A DNA stretch of 64,000 nucleotides from Corynebacterium pelargi (GCF_014635485.1 NZ_BMCX01000005.1:43303-107302); one strand, 5' to 3'; positions 1 to 10,026 are shown, counted from the stretch's first letter. Numbers and translations: made by a program. Notes: a model not told the origin generated them from the letters alone.

Positions 1-210
1 TTGTTCCCCACTACCGCGGCGGTACACCCCGAACGCCAAGCCACAAACCGCGTGCCCAATCATGATCGCTGCCACGATCACCGGCCAATAGGAATGGCCA
101 AGTTTGATCGTGACTGGCTCAAAGTCGAGCCGAAGCCAGATGGCCGAAATCAGCGCTGGCATCCACATGCACACATCCAATAGCATGCGGCGCCATGCGA
201 ATGTATTCAT
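1..210 (-). CDS. Membrane polysaccharide-biosynthesis epimerase/dehydratase (CapD/FlaA1-like), N-terminal part
   Basis: Only the first 70 codons are in the window; the gene continues past base 1. The reverse strand starts MNTFAWRRMLLDVCMWM and has two hydrophobic stretches separated by a short loop, the second ending in a YRRG segment. This matches the N-terminal membrane anchor of the CapD/FlaA1 family, whose later cytoplasmic domain epimerises or dehydrates UDP-sugars. A GGGAGGAA ribosome site precedes the ATG. The position at the edge of an exopolysaccharide locus fits a nucleotide-sugar supplier. The catalytic part is not visible, so the assignment rests on the anchor and context. Confidence 0.6.
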   Translation of the reverse strand, partial: MNTFAWRRMLLDVCMWMPALISAIWLRLDFEPVTIKLGHSYWPVIVAAIMIGHAVCGLAFGVYRRGSGEQ

Positions 211-240
211 CGACGATTCCTCCCAACGTAGACTTGGCTC

Positions 241-726
241 ATGTCCTCAGTGCTTTTTATTTGTACGGCTAATATCTGCCGTTCACCTCTGGCCGAGGCT
301 TTGTGGCAAGCCAGAGGCTTTGAAGCCTCTAGTGCCGGTATAGCTGCCCTCAACGGGACACCCATGCACGAATTTTCGGCCTTGGTACTCAAAGAGCAGG
401 GCATCGTTGCACAAGACTTTTCTTCAACGTTGGTTACACCAGTCGAGATTACTAATGCTTCTGTGGTGTTGTGCATGGAAGCAACACAACGCTCGAAAGT
501 GCTAGCAATGTCACCGGCATCGGTATCCAAGACCTTTACCTTGGGCGAGTATGCAGCGATCCTCCAAGACCATCCTGGGATCAGCACCCGAGAAGCGCAC
601 CGAAAACGTCGGGGATACCAAGCGCCAGATATTGCAGACCCCATCGGTGGCACGGTGGAAGATTTCCGTGCCTGCGCTACAAGCATTAGTGCTCTACTCG
701 ACATCATTGAAGCTCACGCCACCTAG
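241..726 (+). CDS. Low-molecular-weight protein-tyrosine phosphatase (first copy)
   Basis: 161 residues, the usual length of LMW phosphatases. The phosphate loop C8-TANIC-R14-S lies right at the N terminus (the CX5R motif), and a late DIADPIGG supplies the general-acid aspartate. In exopolysaccharide loci such enzymes (Wzb, Etp, CpsB-like) remove phosphate from the tyrosine-rich tail of the BY-kinase. Here the gene ends tail-to-tail with a BY-kinase gene 39 bases away and diverges from the epimerase-like gene. Its substrate is inferred from this context. No strong ribosome site is seen before the ATG. A second phosphatase closes the locus at 12864-13394. Confidence 0.9.
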   Translation: MSSVLFICTANICRSPLAEALWQARGFEASSAGIAALNGTPMHEFSALVLKEQGIVAQDFSSTLVTPVEITNASVVLCMEATQRSKVLAMSPASVSKTFTLGEYAAILQDHPGISTREAHRKRRGYQAPDIADPIGGTVEDFRACATSISALLDIIEAHAT

Positions 727-765
727 GATCTTCCGCCACAGCTTTTAAGGCCGTGGGCCTTGCTG

Positions 766-2403
766 TTATCTACCCTCAGCATTGTTGCCAGCCCCAGGTT
801 CATGCTGAGGTTTCGGTGCTTGTTCAGCAACAACAGGCGGGAATTCGTGGGTGTCAGGGTGGTGATCAGGCTGTGGCTTTTCAGTAGCAACTGCAGCGAC
901 TGCTTCGCTTTGGGGTGCCTCTGGAAGCACCTTGTTTTGAGCAACAGCAGCTTTAGTGGCATCCGTTGAATTGGATTTCTTGGTATTGCCGTAGCCATAG
1001 CCGTAGCCGTATTTGCCATACCCCGAGCCGCCACCGCTGCGCACGCTGTTCACGATGACACCGGAGGGGGTGACATTTGCGATGGAGAGGTTTTCCAGGG
1101 TGCGGGCAAGAGCGGTACGGGTCACCACATTGACGCGAGCGACCAGCACCACGGCGTCTGCCGCCGGCGCCAGCACCACGGCGTCGGTGACGGCATCGAC
1201 CGGTGGGGTGTCGATGATGGTGATGTCATAGTGCTCGCGAGCCCATTCCAGCAGCGCTTGCATTCGCTTGCTCGATAGAAGCTCGGAGGGATTCGGGGGC
1301 GTTGGACCCGATGGGATCACGTCGGGCTCCATGGCGCCACCAGAGAAAATCACATCTTCAAACTCGATTTGGCCCGCGAGGACGTTTGATAAACCGACGT
1401 CTTCCGGCACTTCGAAAGCAGCACCGATCTTGGGCGAGCGTAGATCGGCGCCGATAACCAAGACTCGGCTTCCCGCCTCTGAGTAAGCACGTGCGATATT
1501 GGCAGACACAAAGGTTTTGCCCTCGCTTGGCAGCGCAGAGGTAATGAGGAATACTCGCGATTCTTGATCGCCTCCCACGAAGCTCATGGATGTGCGGGCT
1601 GCGCGCAGCGCCTCAGCGGAAGCAGAGTGGCCGGAACGGAAGTCCAGCAACACGCCCTTCTTTTCTCCCCTGGATCGGGATTGAGGTACTTCGCCAAGGA
1701 TCGGAACGCCCGGAGCCAGGGAGATAAGTTCTTCGGGGCGACGCACTCGTCGATCAAGCAGGTCCGCCAGAATGCCCATGAGCAAACCGGCGATGATGCC
1801 GACGAAGAGGCCAAGGGCGATCATCTGAGTGCGTGTAGGTGGCACTACTGAGGGGTTCTGGGTGTTATCGGAAACGATCGTTGCGAATGCCTGAGGTCCG
1901 GTGCGAAAAGGAATGGTCTTGCCATTCTCATCAAAGACAACGGGCGGGCCTTCAGGTCCCCATTTCGGGGTCTCTAGCTCCTCAATAACCTCCGGATATA
2001 CCTCCGCGAGCCCCCGAGCTGCCTTCGAGGCAGTCTCTGGGTTCTTGGCGGTGGCGGAGACGTCGAAAAGCACCGTGTTTTTCACCTCAGAGGCATTGAC
2101 CATGCCCCTTAACTGCCCCAAGGGGATTCCCGTGACTTCCGAGACGCGGTCGAGCACCAAGTTGGAACGAACCAGTTCAACATAGGAGGCGATGCGGGTT
2201 TCCGCCGCCAGGTTGTTTTGATAGACGGCGTTGGAAGATGAGGCGTCTCCGGTCATGGTGACGGTGAGCCTCGCGCTGGCCCTGTACTCCTGTTGCCGAA
2301 GCGTTCCCCAGCCTCCGACCAGCCCGGCAATAACGACTGCGGTAAGCAGGATGACCCACCATTTACGCCTTAAGGCGCCCGCCAACATTGCCAATTCGCG
2401 CAT
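766..2403 (-). CDS. Wzz chain-length domain fused to BY-type tyrosine kinase (first copy)
   Basis: 545 residues. An N-terminal Wzz-type domain has one membrane helix at about residues 14-33 and a second at about 195-215. A cytoplasmic BY-kinase domain follows, with Walker A SALPSEGKT near residue 290, a VLVIGADLRSP A' motif and the Walker B strand ITIIDTPPV. After the kinase comes a tyrosine/glycine cluster (GYGKYGYGYGYGN), the expected autophosphorylation tail, then about 70 proline- and glutamate-rich residues. BY-kinases control polymer length and export by cycles of phosphorylation. An AAGGAGAT ribosome site at 2413-2420 fixes the start. It is transcribed away from the rest of the locus and converges on the phosphatase gene. 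The fused arrangement is typical of Gram-negative Wzc and some actinobacteria. Confidence 0.9.
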   Translation of the reverse strand: MRELAMLAGALRRKWWVILLTAVVIAGLVGGWGTLRQQEYRASARLTVTMTGDASSSNAVYQNNLAAETRIASYVELVRSNLVLDRVSEVTGIPLGQLRGMVNASEVKNTVLFDVSATAKNPETASKAARGLAEVYPEVIEELETPKWGPEGPPVVFDENGKTIPFRTGPQAFATIVSDNTQNPSVVPPTRTQMIALGLFVGIIAGLLMGILADLLDRRVRRPEELISLAPGVPILGEVPQSRSRGEKKGVLLDFRSGHSASAEALRAARTSMSFVGGDQESRVFLITSALPSEGKTFVSANIARAYSEAGSRVLVIGADLRSPKIGAAFEVPEDVGLSNVLAGQIEFEDVIFSGGAMEPDVIPSGPTPPNPSELLSSKRMQALLEWAREHYDITIIDTPPVDAVTDAVVLAPAADAVVLVARVNVVTRTALARTLENLSIANVTPSGVIVNSVRSGGGSGYGKYGYGYGYGNTKKSNSTDATKAAVAQNKVLPEAPQSEAVAAVATEKPQPDHHPDTHEFPPVVAEQAPKPQHEPGAGNNAEGR

Positions 2404-3298
2404 TTCTTGCCTATCTCCTTCGGCGCACCATTTGGTATTGCACGGCTTCCATTGAACAGCACAAAATTTGAGCGTGCGCTGCCTTTATAGTGTCCACGAG
2501 CTAAAGCAATAGAGCAAAAGCTTGCAGCGAATTACAGGCCACAGTTTTTGCTTATCCCTCAGGGCAGCAATATCGGAGCTTATTGTGCTGGGGTTTTTCA
2601 TTAACTCCCCATCTGCGAACTTTCATTAGCGAATGAATCCCACAAGGATTACCCCTATTTGTGTAATTGACAATCGTTGTTAGCAATGCCTTGGGGCGAA
2701 ATTCCTACAAGAAAAGACCGACTGCCACCACAACGTTGCGCTGAAACAATCTCTGGCAAGGCTCCAGGAACCTAGCGTGGGATTTGGCAGTTCGGATAGG
2801 CTCAAATCTTTTTTCTATTGCAAAATATAGTTTTGCTAAATCACAAATAACGCCGGCGCCCACCTGGACAATCTCTAGTAGAATATTGTGCGTAGACCAC
2901 AGCCAAACATGGTGAGGAATAGACAAACCTAACCGTTTTATATTTTTTATTTCAATGCATAACATGTCTAGCGCTTTAGGTACGTTCAAACCCGACTCGG
3001 ATATTCATGTTCAGCAAGGAAATCTGGTGCTGCGTTTCGTTCAATAAATCCTCCGTTTTGCGCTCAATACATCGCCCACCAAAAGTGTCGGACATCGGCG
3101 CTGCTTAACGGCATAAACTCAGATTTAGTAAACGCTTATCACTAACCAGCGCAATGATATGAGTCACTGATTAGCCAGTGAAACGATTGCTCCAACACGC
3201 CGGTGCGGTTAGAATTCAACTTTCGTTACCTAGCCAATCCCTCCGACCGAATACCTCGATAAATCGTTTGCCAACCCTCCGATTAGCGAATAAATTTC
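2404..3298. other. Long AT-richer non-coding stretch between divergent exopolysaccharide genes
   Basis: About 895 bases hold no gene I can support. The base composition is visibly more AT-rich than the flanking genes, especially around 2580-3000. Promoters for both the leftward kinase and the rightward priming-transferase operon must lie here; a TATAAA-like element (reverse strand, about 2488) is the only one I can place with any hope. The one sizeable ORF (reverse, 2705-2989) starts with TTG and has no ribosome site or family resemblance. In a genome this compact the length is unusual. Confidence 0.6.
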
Positions 3299-4822
3299 AT
3301 GGCTTCCTCCTCCGCCCAACACGGTCTAGAACCTCGAAACCCTCGACGCTCAGGCGCCAAGCACGCAAAAGCTACAGCGTCACCGCAGGCGATCAGCGTG
3401 AAGCTTCGACGCAAGCAACTCAGGACCTTTGTCAGGCTCTTTGACGCCCTTTCCGTCACGATCGCTGTGACGGTCGGCAACCTGGCCCGATTCGGCACCG
3501 ACCCCTCCTTCGCGGTGGCCGGCAACACCAAGCTCTCCTATTTAGTTATTACGCCAGTCATCATCATCATTTGGCTCATTACGCTGCGGGTGCTCCACAC
3601 CTCAGATGAGAGAATCCTCGGCATCGGCCCCGATGAGTACTCGAAAGTTTTTAACGCAACATTCATTGTCTTCGGTGTCGTCGCCATCATTAGCGTGCTC
3701 ACCGAAACCGACCTCTCGCGTGGATACCTCGCCGTCTCTTTCAGCTTGGGTCTGATATTGCTTCTGGCGAACCACTGGTTCTGGCGGCACAAACTGCTCA
3801 AGGAATACCGCGAAGGACGCTGCCGCAGGCGCGTCATCGTCGTCGGCGGCAAAGCCACCAGCGATGTGCTCCCACTCCTCGGCCACGGCGCCGGCACCCC
3901 ATGGAGCATCGTCGGGATTTGCAAAACCGAAAATGTACCACTGGCCCTTTCCGAAGAGATCTCGCCCGATGTTCCCGTAGTGAACTCCTGGAAAGAGGTG
4001 TGCCAACTCGTCGAGGCTACCGGCGCCGACACTGTGGCGATCTATGAAACCCAATCCCTCGGCCACACCGGCATGCGCGAATTGACGTGGGAGCTTGAGG
4101 CCACGGAAGTCGATCTGCTCGTTTCACCTGGCCTCATCGACGTCTCGGGGCCTCGCATGCACATGCGCCCGGCCGCAGGCGTGCCCTTGATTCACATCGA
4201 CAAACCCCGTTACGAGGGCGCCAACCGCATCTCGAAGGTGCTGCTCGACCGGATTGGCGCCTTCCTGCTGATCATCCTGTTCTCTCCGGTGCTGCTGCTT
4301 TGCGCGCTCGTGGTGAAGCTGACGAGCCGCGGACCTGTCTTCTACGTCTCCGAGAGGATCGGACTGCAGAATGAACCCTTCGGCATGATCAAATTCCGCA
4401 CGATGGTTCCAGGCGCAGACCGGATGAAAGAGCAGCTCAGCTCTCAAAACGAAAGCGAGGGCGGCGTGCTGTTTAAGATGCGAGAAGATCCCCGCGTCAC
4501 CAAAGTGGGTCGCTTCCTGCGCCGTTTCAGCCTGGATGAGCTCCCCCAGCTCTTTAATGTGCTCGGTGGCACCATGAGCCTGGTGGGACCGCGCCCGCCC
4601 CTGAGAGAGGAAGTGGTTCGCTACGACTCAATGGTTGCTCGCAGAATGCTAGTAAAACCCGGCATGACTGGGCTGTGGCAAGTCTCCGGCCGATCAAATC
4701 TTTCCTGGGAGCAGTCCGTCCGGCTCGACCTTTCCTATGTGGAAAACTGGTCACTACTTGGAGACTTGTACATTCTTTGGAACACCGCGCGAGCCGTAAT
4801 CTCTAAAGAAGGCGCATACTAG
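3299..4822 (+). CDS. Polyprenyl-phosphate sugar-1-phosphate transferase (priming transferase, WbaP/Cps2E type)
   Basis: 507 residues. The N-terminal half has four predicted membrane helices (about 55-165) and a CoA-binding-like domain. From about residue 310 a fifth helix leads into the bacterial sugar transferase domain: [38 protein letters not shown] and [14 protein letters not shown]. This family moves a sugar-phosphate from a UDP-sugar to undecaprenyl (or decaprenyl) phosphate, the first step of repeat-unit assembly at the inner membrane. An in-frame TAG at 3284 limits the start; ATG 3299 is the first candidate and has a weak ribosome site. It heads a rightward run of six genes. Confidence 0.92.
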   Translation: MASSSAQHGLEPRNPRRSGAKHAKATASPQAISVKLRRKQLRTFVRLFDALSVTIAVTVGNLARFGTDPSFAVAGNTKLSYLVITPVIIIIWLITLRVLHTSDERILGIGPDEYSKVFNATFIVFGVVAIISVLTETDLSRGYLAVSFSLGLILLLANHWFWRHKLLKEYREGRCRRRVIVVGGKATSDVLPLLGHGAGTPWSIVGICKTENVPLALSEEISPDVPVVNSWKEVCQLVEATGADTVAIYETQSLGHTGMRELTWELEATEVDLLVSPGLIDVSGPRMHMRPAAGVPLIHIDKPRYEGANRISKVLLDRIGAFLLIILFSPVLLLCALVVKLTSRGPVFYVSERIGLQNEPFGMIKFRTMVPGADRMKEQLSSQNESEGGVLFKMREDPRVTKVGRFLRRFSLDELPQLFNVLGGTMSLVGPRPPLREEVVRYDSMVARRMLVKPGMTGLWQVSGRSNLSWEQSVRLDLSYVENWSLLGDLYILWNTARAVISKEGAY

Positions 4823-4861
4823 TGCCGACCCACATCAACCCTCTATTTTCAAGGCAATAAC

Positions 4862-6415
4862 ATGCAAACCGACAAACTCTTTGGCTTTCTTCGGCACCGC
4901 TGGCCCGTTCTCCTTATCGCCACGCTCATTGGCGCATTATTGGGCTTCGGGGTCTTCCAATTTCGCACTCCCGAGTACCGCTCATCGGCAACGGTGTATA
5001 TCTCCACCAATCAGGTTGCGGGAGAAACAACGAACCCCTATCAGGCCAACCTCACCAGCCAACAGATGGCAAAGTCCTATGCCGAGTTGATCACCAACCC
5101 GGCAGTGACTGAAAAAGTGGCCAACCGTATGGGCCCAGATATTAGCCAAGAAGATGTAGCCGATAGCCTGAGCGCATCTATTGCACCTAATTCGGTACTG
5201 CTTGAAGTCTCCGCTGTGCAAGAAGATGCCTATCAAGCACAGCGCATACTGGAAGATGCACTCAGCGTGTTCCAGGACTTAGTGCGTGAGACTTCCACCC
5301 AAGAAGTGCCTGAAACTTACACCGAGGAAGCGAAGGAAGTTCCCACGATCCAAACCTCGGTGATTGCAGCACCAACGATCGCTGCCACCCCGGTAGGCCC
5401 CGGCAAGGTTGCCTTCATCATCGCCGGCACCATTGTGGGCCTGTTCATCGGCCTGCTGATCGCTTCGGCCCTCCACCTGGCGGATAGGCGCCTGCGCGAT
5501 AAGGAAGATCTGGAAGCACTCAGCACCCTTCCGCACCTGGGCTCTATCCCGATGGACAAGTCGCTCAACACGCGCCGTGCACTCGACTTTGCCCAGGGCT
5601 ACTCCCACACCACTGAAACTTTCAGGACGCTGCGAACAAACCTGCAGTTCTGCGCGATCGACGATCAACCGAAGGTTATCCAGATCACCAGCCCGCTGGC
5701 AGGCTCGGGTAAGTCCGTCGTTTCGATCAACCTCGCCACATCGCTGGCAGAATTGGGAGCCTCCGTCTGCCTGGTGGAAGCCGATCTCCGTCGCCCCCGC
5801 CTGAGCGAATATCTCCAGGTCGATGCACCGCTTGGCGCAACGGACGTCCTGCTTCACAACATTCCTTTCGCCGATGCCGTAGCCACCCTCGATGGCGGCG
5901 TCGACGTGCTCTTGGCAGGCTCTATTCCTCCGAACCCAGCAGAGATCATCGGCTCCAAAGCGCTTAGCAAGCTCATCGCCGAGCTCAAGGAGCACTATGA
6001 CTTCGTGATCGTCGACTCCACCCCGGTACTGCCCGTAACCGATGCTGCTTTGTTGGCGCGCGTGGTCGACGGAACCGTCGTCGTGGTGAAATGGAACTCC
6101 ACCACCCGCGAGAACTTCACCGAGTGCATCAAGTCGCTTGAGCAGGTTGGTGCTCACTTGCTCGGCACCGTCATTACCCATACGCGGAGCTCTTCTCGTC
6201 CCGGCGCCTATAACCACTACTATTACGCTGGGAAAAACAGCACCACCAGCCAGCAAGTCGCTTTACCCGGCGAGGGTTCGCAGGTGAACGACGCTAAGCC
6301 TGAGGTGAACGACGCTCAGCCTGAGGTGGAGGACGCTAAGGTATCCGACGCTGATTCCAACGGGGCGCAAGTACCTCCTGGAGCTCGGGAAGACGAACCT
6401 GAGAACGGAAAGTAA
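4862..6415 (+). CDS. Wzz chain-length domain fused to BY-type tyrosine kinase (second copy)
   Basis: 517 residues with the same layout as the leftward copy: membrane helix at about 15-33, extracytoplasmic Wzz domain, second helix at about 182-204, then the kinase with Walker A SPLAGSGKS near residue 280, A' motif VCLVEADLRRPRL and Walker B DFVIVDSTPV. The C-terminal tail carries a tyrosine cluster (YNHYYY) and a heptapeptide repeat. It lies 39 bases after the priming transferase gene and 10 before the pyruvyl transferase gene, so it is co-transcribed with the assembly enzymes. The two kinases differ clearly in sequence, so they look like old paralogues. Confidence 0.9.
   Translation: MQTDKLFGFLRHRWPVLLIATLIGALLGFGVFQFRTPEYRSSATVYISTNQVAGETTNPYQANLTSQQMAKSYAELITNPAVTEKVANRMGPDISQEDVADSLSASIAPNSVLLEVSAVQEDAYQAQRILEDALSVFQDLVRETSTQEVPETYTEEAKEVPTIQTSVIAAPTIAATPVGPGKVAFIIAGTIVGLFIGLLIASALHLADRRLRDKEDLEALSTLPHLGSIPMDKSLNTRRALDFAQGYSHTTETFRTLRTNLQFCAIDDQPKVIQITSPLAGSGKSVVSINLATSLAELGASVCLVEADLRRPRLSEYLQVDAPLGATDVLLHNIPFADAVATLDGGVDVLLAGSIPPNPAEIIGSKALSKLIAELKEHYDFVIVDSTPVLPVTDAALLARVVDGTVVVVKWNSTTRENFTECIKSLEQVGAHLLGTVITHTRSSSRPGAYNHYYYAGKNSTTSQQVALPGEGSQVNDAKPEVNDAQPEVEDAKVSDADSNGAQVPPGAREDEPENGK
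6281..6343 (+). repeat. Three 21-base tandem repeats inside the second BY-kinase gene
   Basis: Units at 6281-6301, 6302-6322 and 6323-6343 each encode a heptad of the form (Q/E)V(N/E)DA(K/Q)P. The first two differ at two bases, the third is more diverged. They lie after the tyrosine cluster in the acidic C-terminal tail, so copy number changes would alter tail length without a frameshift. Confidence 0.85.
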
Positions 6416-6425
6416 GCGCAACGGC

Positions 6426-7700
6426 ATGGCTCATCAACTACACCACCTGCTGTCGAAACTGCCCTCCCCCGTCGTCCGAGTACTGAAATCTGCCCGCAAA
6501 CAAGGCCTTGAGTACCTCGATTCTGAGCGCTCCTTGCGCAGAGTAGAACAGCGCGATCAGACCTTGTTTGCTCAAGTGTTCAAGCAGCAGCCAAAGCAAG
6601 GCGCTGGCACCGTCATTATTGCTTCCACCGGATCGAACAATATTGGCGATCAAGCCATGCTGGAGGCTGCGATCCAGCATGGCCCCAAGCCCGTCACCGT
6701 CATCACCCGGAAATCATCGACCTACGTTATCGACGATCCTTCGGTGCGTGTGCGCGAGCTTGGCGACGTAATCTATGGTCGCGGATCCAAGGTCACCGAC
6801 ACCTTGCAGGCATTGGCGGAATGCATCGCAGAGCACAAGTACCTCGCCATCATCGGCGCAGACATTATCGACGGCGGCTACCACCGTGGTTCTGCTTATA
6901 GGTTGTGGTCTTTGGCCAAGGCCAGTGCCGAAAACGGCATCGACACCAGAGTCTTTGGTTTTAGCTGGGGAACCTCGATCAGCCCGCTCATTAGTGGCGT
7001 TGCTCAACGTGCAGTCGGCGCAGGTGTCAGGGCTTTGTGCAGGGATAGCGTGTCCTGGCAGCGCTTCCAATCTTCTACCGAAGCCAGTGCAACGCTTTCA
7101 GCCGACTTGGTCTTCAGCGCCGACCACATTGCCTCTGCACAACCGCAGCGCTTCTTTGAGCAGCCCTACGCCCTACTCAATGTGTCTGGGCTGATCGAAT
7201 CTCGCCATGGGCTAGTCAAAGAGTATGTGGAAGTATGCCAATACCTCGCCTCAACCGGGCGCCGCATTGTGCTTACGCCACATGTGGCCAATAGTGGCGG
7301 CAACGATCACCTCGCCATTGAAGCCCTCGCCTCGCACTTGCAGGCTCGGGGCATCGACTATGCCGTGATCGACACGCTGCTGAGGCCGGCGCAGATTGCC
7401 GCCTACGCCAACGCAGCGGATGTGGTGGTCACCGGCAGGATGCACTTGTCCATCATCAGCTTCATCCAATCCACCCCAGCCGTGGTGTTGGGCACTCAAG
7501 GCAAAGTCGAAGGCCTGCTCAAGGATCTCGGCCTTGAATTTCTCCTGGTTGAACCAGGTGCATCCATGGGTCAAGCAATCGTGCAATCGCTCAAGCAGCT
7601 CGACGCCAACCGCGAGTCGGTCCAGCAGCAGCTTTCGCTTAGCCTCCCCCGGATGCATGAGCGTTCCCTAGGCAACTATGAAGGTTTCGAGTATGCCTGA
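6426..7700 (+). CDS. Polysaccharide pyruvyl transferase family protein (CsaB/WcaK type)
   Basis: 424 residues. The N-terminal Rossmann region has the family's ASTGSNNIGDQAMLEA motif, and the C-terminal region has VTGRMHLSIIS followed by a conserved VVLGTQGKVEGL segment. The family transfers pyruvate from phosphoenolpyruvate to a sugar, giving an acidic ketal. It starts 10 bases after the kinase gene and overlaps the polymerase gene start by 8 bases. With the FrhB-domain protein four genes on, it suggests a pyruvylated repeat unit; that last point is inference. Confidence 0.85.
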   Translation: MAHQLHHLLSKLPSPVVRVLKSARKQGLEYLDSERSLRRVEQRDQTLFAQVFKQQPKQGAGTVIIASTGSNNIGDQAMLEAAIQHGPKPVTVITRKSSTYVIDDPSVRVRELGDVIYGRGSKVTDTLQALAECIAEHKYLAIIGADIIDGGYHRGSAYRLWSLAKASAENGIDTRVFGFSWGTSISPLISGVAQRAVGAGVRALCRDSVSWQRFQSSTEASATLSADLVFSADHIASAQPQRFFEQPYALLNVSGLIESRHGLVKEYVEVCQYLASTGRRIVLTPHVANSGGNDHLAIEALASHLQARGIDYAVIDTLLRPAQIAAYANAADVVVTGRMHLSIISFIQSTPAVVLGTQGKVEGLLKDLGLEFLLVEPGASMGQAIVQSLKQLDANRESVQQQLSLSLPRMHERSLGNYEGFEYA

Positions 7701-9258
7701 TACGCAGCCCCGAGCGAAGACCGTGGTGAAAGAATTGCCACACGCGCAGCTCAACCGGATCGTCAGCCGCGAGCTGCTTCGTCTGGTAGGCGTGGTGGTT
7801 GTCACGCTGTTTCTCTACATCGTCCCCCTCGCCCTGTTCCCGCAGGGCTCCGGCAACGCTGCCACCTTCTACTCGCTGCTGCTGGTTGGCATCGTCACCT
7901 TGGCGCTGTCGATCTGGTCTGAATACACGGCCCTGTTGCTGGCTATCACCACGGCCGTTACCCAAAACACCATCCTTGGATTAGTCCACGGCGACGATGG
8001 CGCCATTCCGGTTGCAGTCAGCGAGACCAAGTCCATCATCCTGGTCATCCTCGCCGGGGTGATGCTCTTACGCGCCGTCTTTACTACCCGCTTCGGCCGC
8101 TATTGGTTCCTTTTGGCCATTGCCTACGCCCTGGGCGTGGTAGCGCTTGCCGCACAGATTGACCAGAGCTTTGCAGCGAATGCAAGGAACTTTATCCTGC
8201 CCTTCTTATTGCTGATTGCGATTATCGCCAGCCCCCGAAGCAATCAAGTATTGCTGAAAATCCGCCTCTACCTCATGGCCGTCGGCTTGGCGATCTTCCT
8301 TGCAATCGGCTCCATCCTTGAAGCCCAAATCGGTTCACGTTCATGGAAACGCATCATGAATGTGGACACCTTGGCTGGCCTGAATGCGCTTTCAGAACAG
8401 ACCATGGTCTTTGGTCGATCCGCCCTTCGCGTAGGCGGATTCCTGGTGGAACCAATTAATGCCGGTTATGTAGCAAGCTTCCTGCTGAGCTACCTCTTGC
8501 TCGTCTTAATCGACCGCCTTTGGCACCCAAGGCAAGGCCAGTTGTTGGTGATATTCGGCCTCCTTTTGGGCTGCATCGCAGCGCTGAGCACCATCTTCCT
8601 TGCAGCCACCAAGAATTCGCTGCTGGTTGTGGCCACCGCTGTGGTGTGTTACTTGCTCATCAGCAAGTGGCCGCAGTCTCCCAGGGTGGCATTCGGCCTC
8701 ACAATGGCATTCGGCACGGTGTCGACCTTTGTGTACACAGCGACGGTCCAAGGCGCGAGCTATCTTGCAGGCGTGTGGTCCGATCCGATTGGCAGATCGG
8801 GTGGCGAGTCTACGAGTATCCACATCGCCGGCCTATTAGAGGGTGTGTACTCATTGGCAGAAGCACCCTTTGGTCATGGGGTGGGTAGCGGAGGCAACTT
8901 CTACCGGCTCTACAATCCTGAAATTTCCCGCCATGATTGGCTGAGCACCGGTGCCGAAAGTGCACTCGGCACCTTCGTGTATCAAACCGGCATCATCGGC
9001 GTGGTGTTGCTTGGCCTGGTGCTGTATTTCGTCCTGCCGAAGCTGCACCCCATCGGCCTGGCTGTGTTCACCTCCTGGTTTTGTGCCTCACTATTTTCCG
9101 AGGCGATTTTCGGCTCGATCGTTGCCATCCCCGCCATTGTGCTAGCGGCTTACCTTCTACCCAACCAGGGCGTGAAAGATGCACAACGTGGGACGTCGAA
9201 AAGCCAAGAAGCAACACCATCGGTCCTGCATACAAGGAAACGAGCTGGAAAGGCTTAA
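7693..9258 (+). CDS. Polysaccharide polymerase / O-antigen ligase-like membrane protein (Wzy candidate)
   Basis: About 520 residues with roughly eleven to twelve hydrophobic segments and a long hydrophilic loop in the second half containing GHGVGSGGN and ESALGTFVYQ. Wzy polymerases and O-antigen ligases look like this but are too diverged for a sure call from motifs alone; the place among priming transferase, Wzz, flippase and WecG genes makes polymerase the best reading. ATG 7678 is possible, but AAGG at 7681-7684 sits at a normal distance from ATG 7693, which I prefer. The C-terminal tail is basic and soluble. Confidence 0.75.
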   Translation: MPDTQPRAKTVVKELPHAQLNRIVSRELLRLVGVVVVTLFLYIVPLALFPQGSGNAATFYSLLLVGIVTLALSIWSEYTALLLAITTAVTQNTILGLVHGDDGAIPVAVSETKSIILVILAGVMLLRAVFTTRFGRYWFLLAIAYALGVVALAAQIDQSFAANARNFILPFLLLIAIIASPRSNQVLLKIRLYLMAVGLAIFLAIGSILEAQIGSRSWKRIMNVDTLAGLNALSEQTMVFGRSALRVGGFLVEPINAGYVASFLLSYLLLVLIDRLWHPRQGQLLVIFGLLLGCIAALSTIFLAATKNSLLVVATAVVCYLLISKWPQSPRVAFGLTMAFGTVSTFVYTATVQGASYLAGVWSDPIGRSGGESTSIHIAGLLEGVYSLAEAPFGHGVGSGGNFYRLYNPEISRHDWLSTGAESALGTFVYQTGIIGVVLLGLVLYFVLPKLHPIGLAVFTSWFCASLFSEAIFGSIVAIPAIVLAAYLLPNQGVKDAQRGTSKSQEATPSVLHTRKRAGKA

Positions 9259-9261
9259 ACC

Positions 9262-10026
9262 ATGCACATTCCAACCATCTCTGTAGATTCATCCGGACAC
9301 CATGCCGAGCTTGATGGCCAAACGCTTTTCCGCGGCAGCGTTGAGGATGCGCTCGACACGTTCCTTGGCAAAGCGCCTGCGTGCGCCCAGTTGCTCATCA
9401 CCCCCAATGTGGATCAGGTCAATCGGCTCATCACGGATGCGCAGTGGCGAGCAACCTTTCGCTCGGGGGATTTTTACCTTATCGACGGAGCCCCTGTCCT
9501 CGGGCTACTCAAACTCCTAGGAGCCAAAGGCTTCCACCGGGTCACCGGCGCAGATCTCCTGCCCACGGCTGCAAAACGAGCCACCAAGGAGCACACCATC
9601 GTCATCCTCGGCGGCAAGGACGAAGTGCGCGAGGCTGCCATTGAGCAATTAAGGGCGCAAAACCCCGATGCGCGCTTCGAAGGCATCTCCATCCCCTTCC
9701 AAGCAACGCCCGAAGCCAACGAAGATATTGCTGAGCAACTAGCTGCACTCGCACCGCAGCTTGTGTTTATCTGCCTCGGCTCGCCAAAACAGGAGCAATG
9801 GTTCCAGGCGAATCAAGAACATCTGCCCCCAGCTTTTTATGTGGGCGCCGGCGCCGCCGTGGATTTCGCCGCGGGCGCTGTAAATAGGGCACCGAAGCTC
9901 ATGCAAAAGCTTGGGCTTGAATGGTTCTACCGACTCCTTCAAGAACCCCGAAGGCTAGCAAAACGCTATCTGGTTGTCGGACCGATGTTCATTCTTGTGG
10001 TCATCGCATCCTTGCTTCGCAAATAG
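9262..10026 (+). CDS. WecG/TagA/CpsF family glycosyltransferase
   Basis: 254 residues. The family signature is complete: ITPNVDQVNRL near residue 48, DGAPVLGLLK, RVTGADLLP, FICLGSPKQEQWF near residue 170 and VGAGAAVDFAAG followed by GLEWFYRLLQEPRRLAKRY. These GT26 enzymes add the second sugar (often an N-acetylmannosamine derivative) onto a lipid-linked first sugar at the membrane face. The gene starts four bases after the polymerase gene. Apart from the priming enzyme it is the only recognisable glycosyltransferase in the locus, so a very short repeat unit, or further transferases outside the window, is implied. Confidence 0.92.
   Translation: MHIPTISVDSSGHHAELDGQTLFRGSVEDALDTFLGKAPACAQLLITPNVDQVNRLITDAQWRATFRSGDFYLIDGAPVLGLLKLLGAKGFHRVTGADLLPTAAKRATKEHTIVILGGKDEVREAAIEQLRAQNPDARFEGISIPFQATPEANEDIAEQLAALAPQLVFICLGSPKQEQWFQANQEHLPPAFYVGAGAAVDFAAGAVNRAPKLMQKLGLEWFYRLLQEPRRLAKRYLVVGPMFILVVIASLLRK

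Noticed and set aside
2705..2989. 94-codon reverse ORF in the long gap
   Set aside because: It begins with TTG, lacks a ribosome site and shows no family pattern; low GC alone makes such frames less likely, but nothing else supports it.
5279..6256. 325-codon antisense ORF under the second BY-kinase gene
   Set aside because: The opposite strand encodes a full kinase with all motifs; the antisense frame is a by-product of codon bias.
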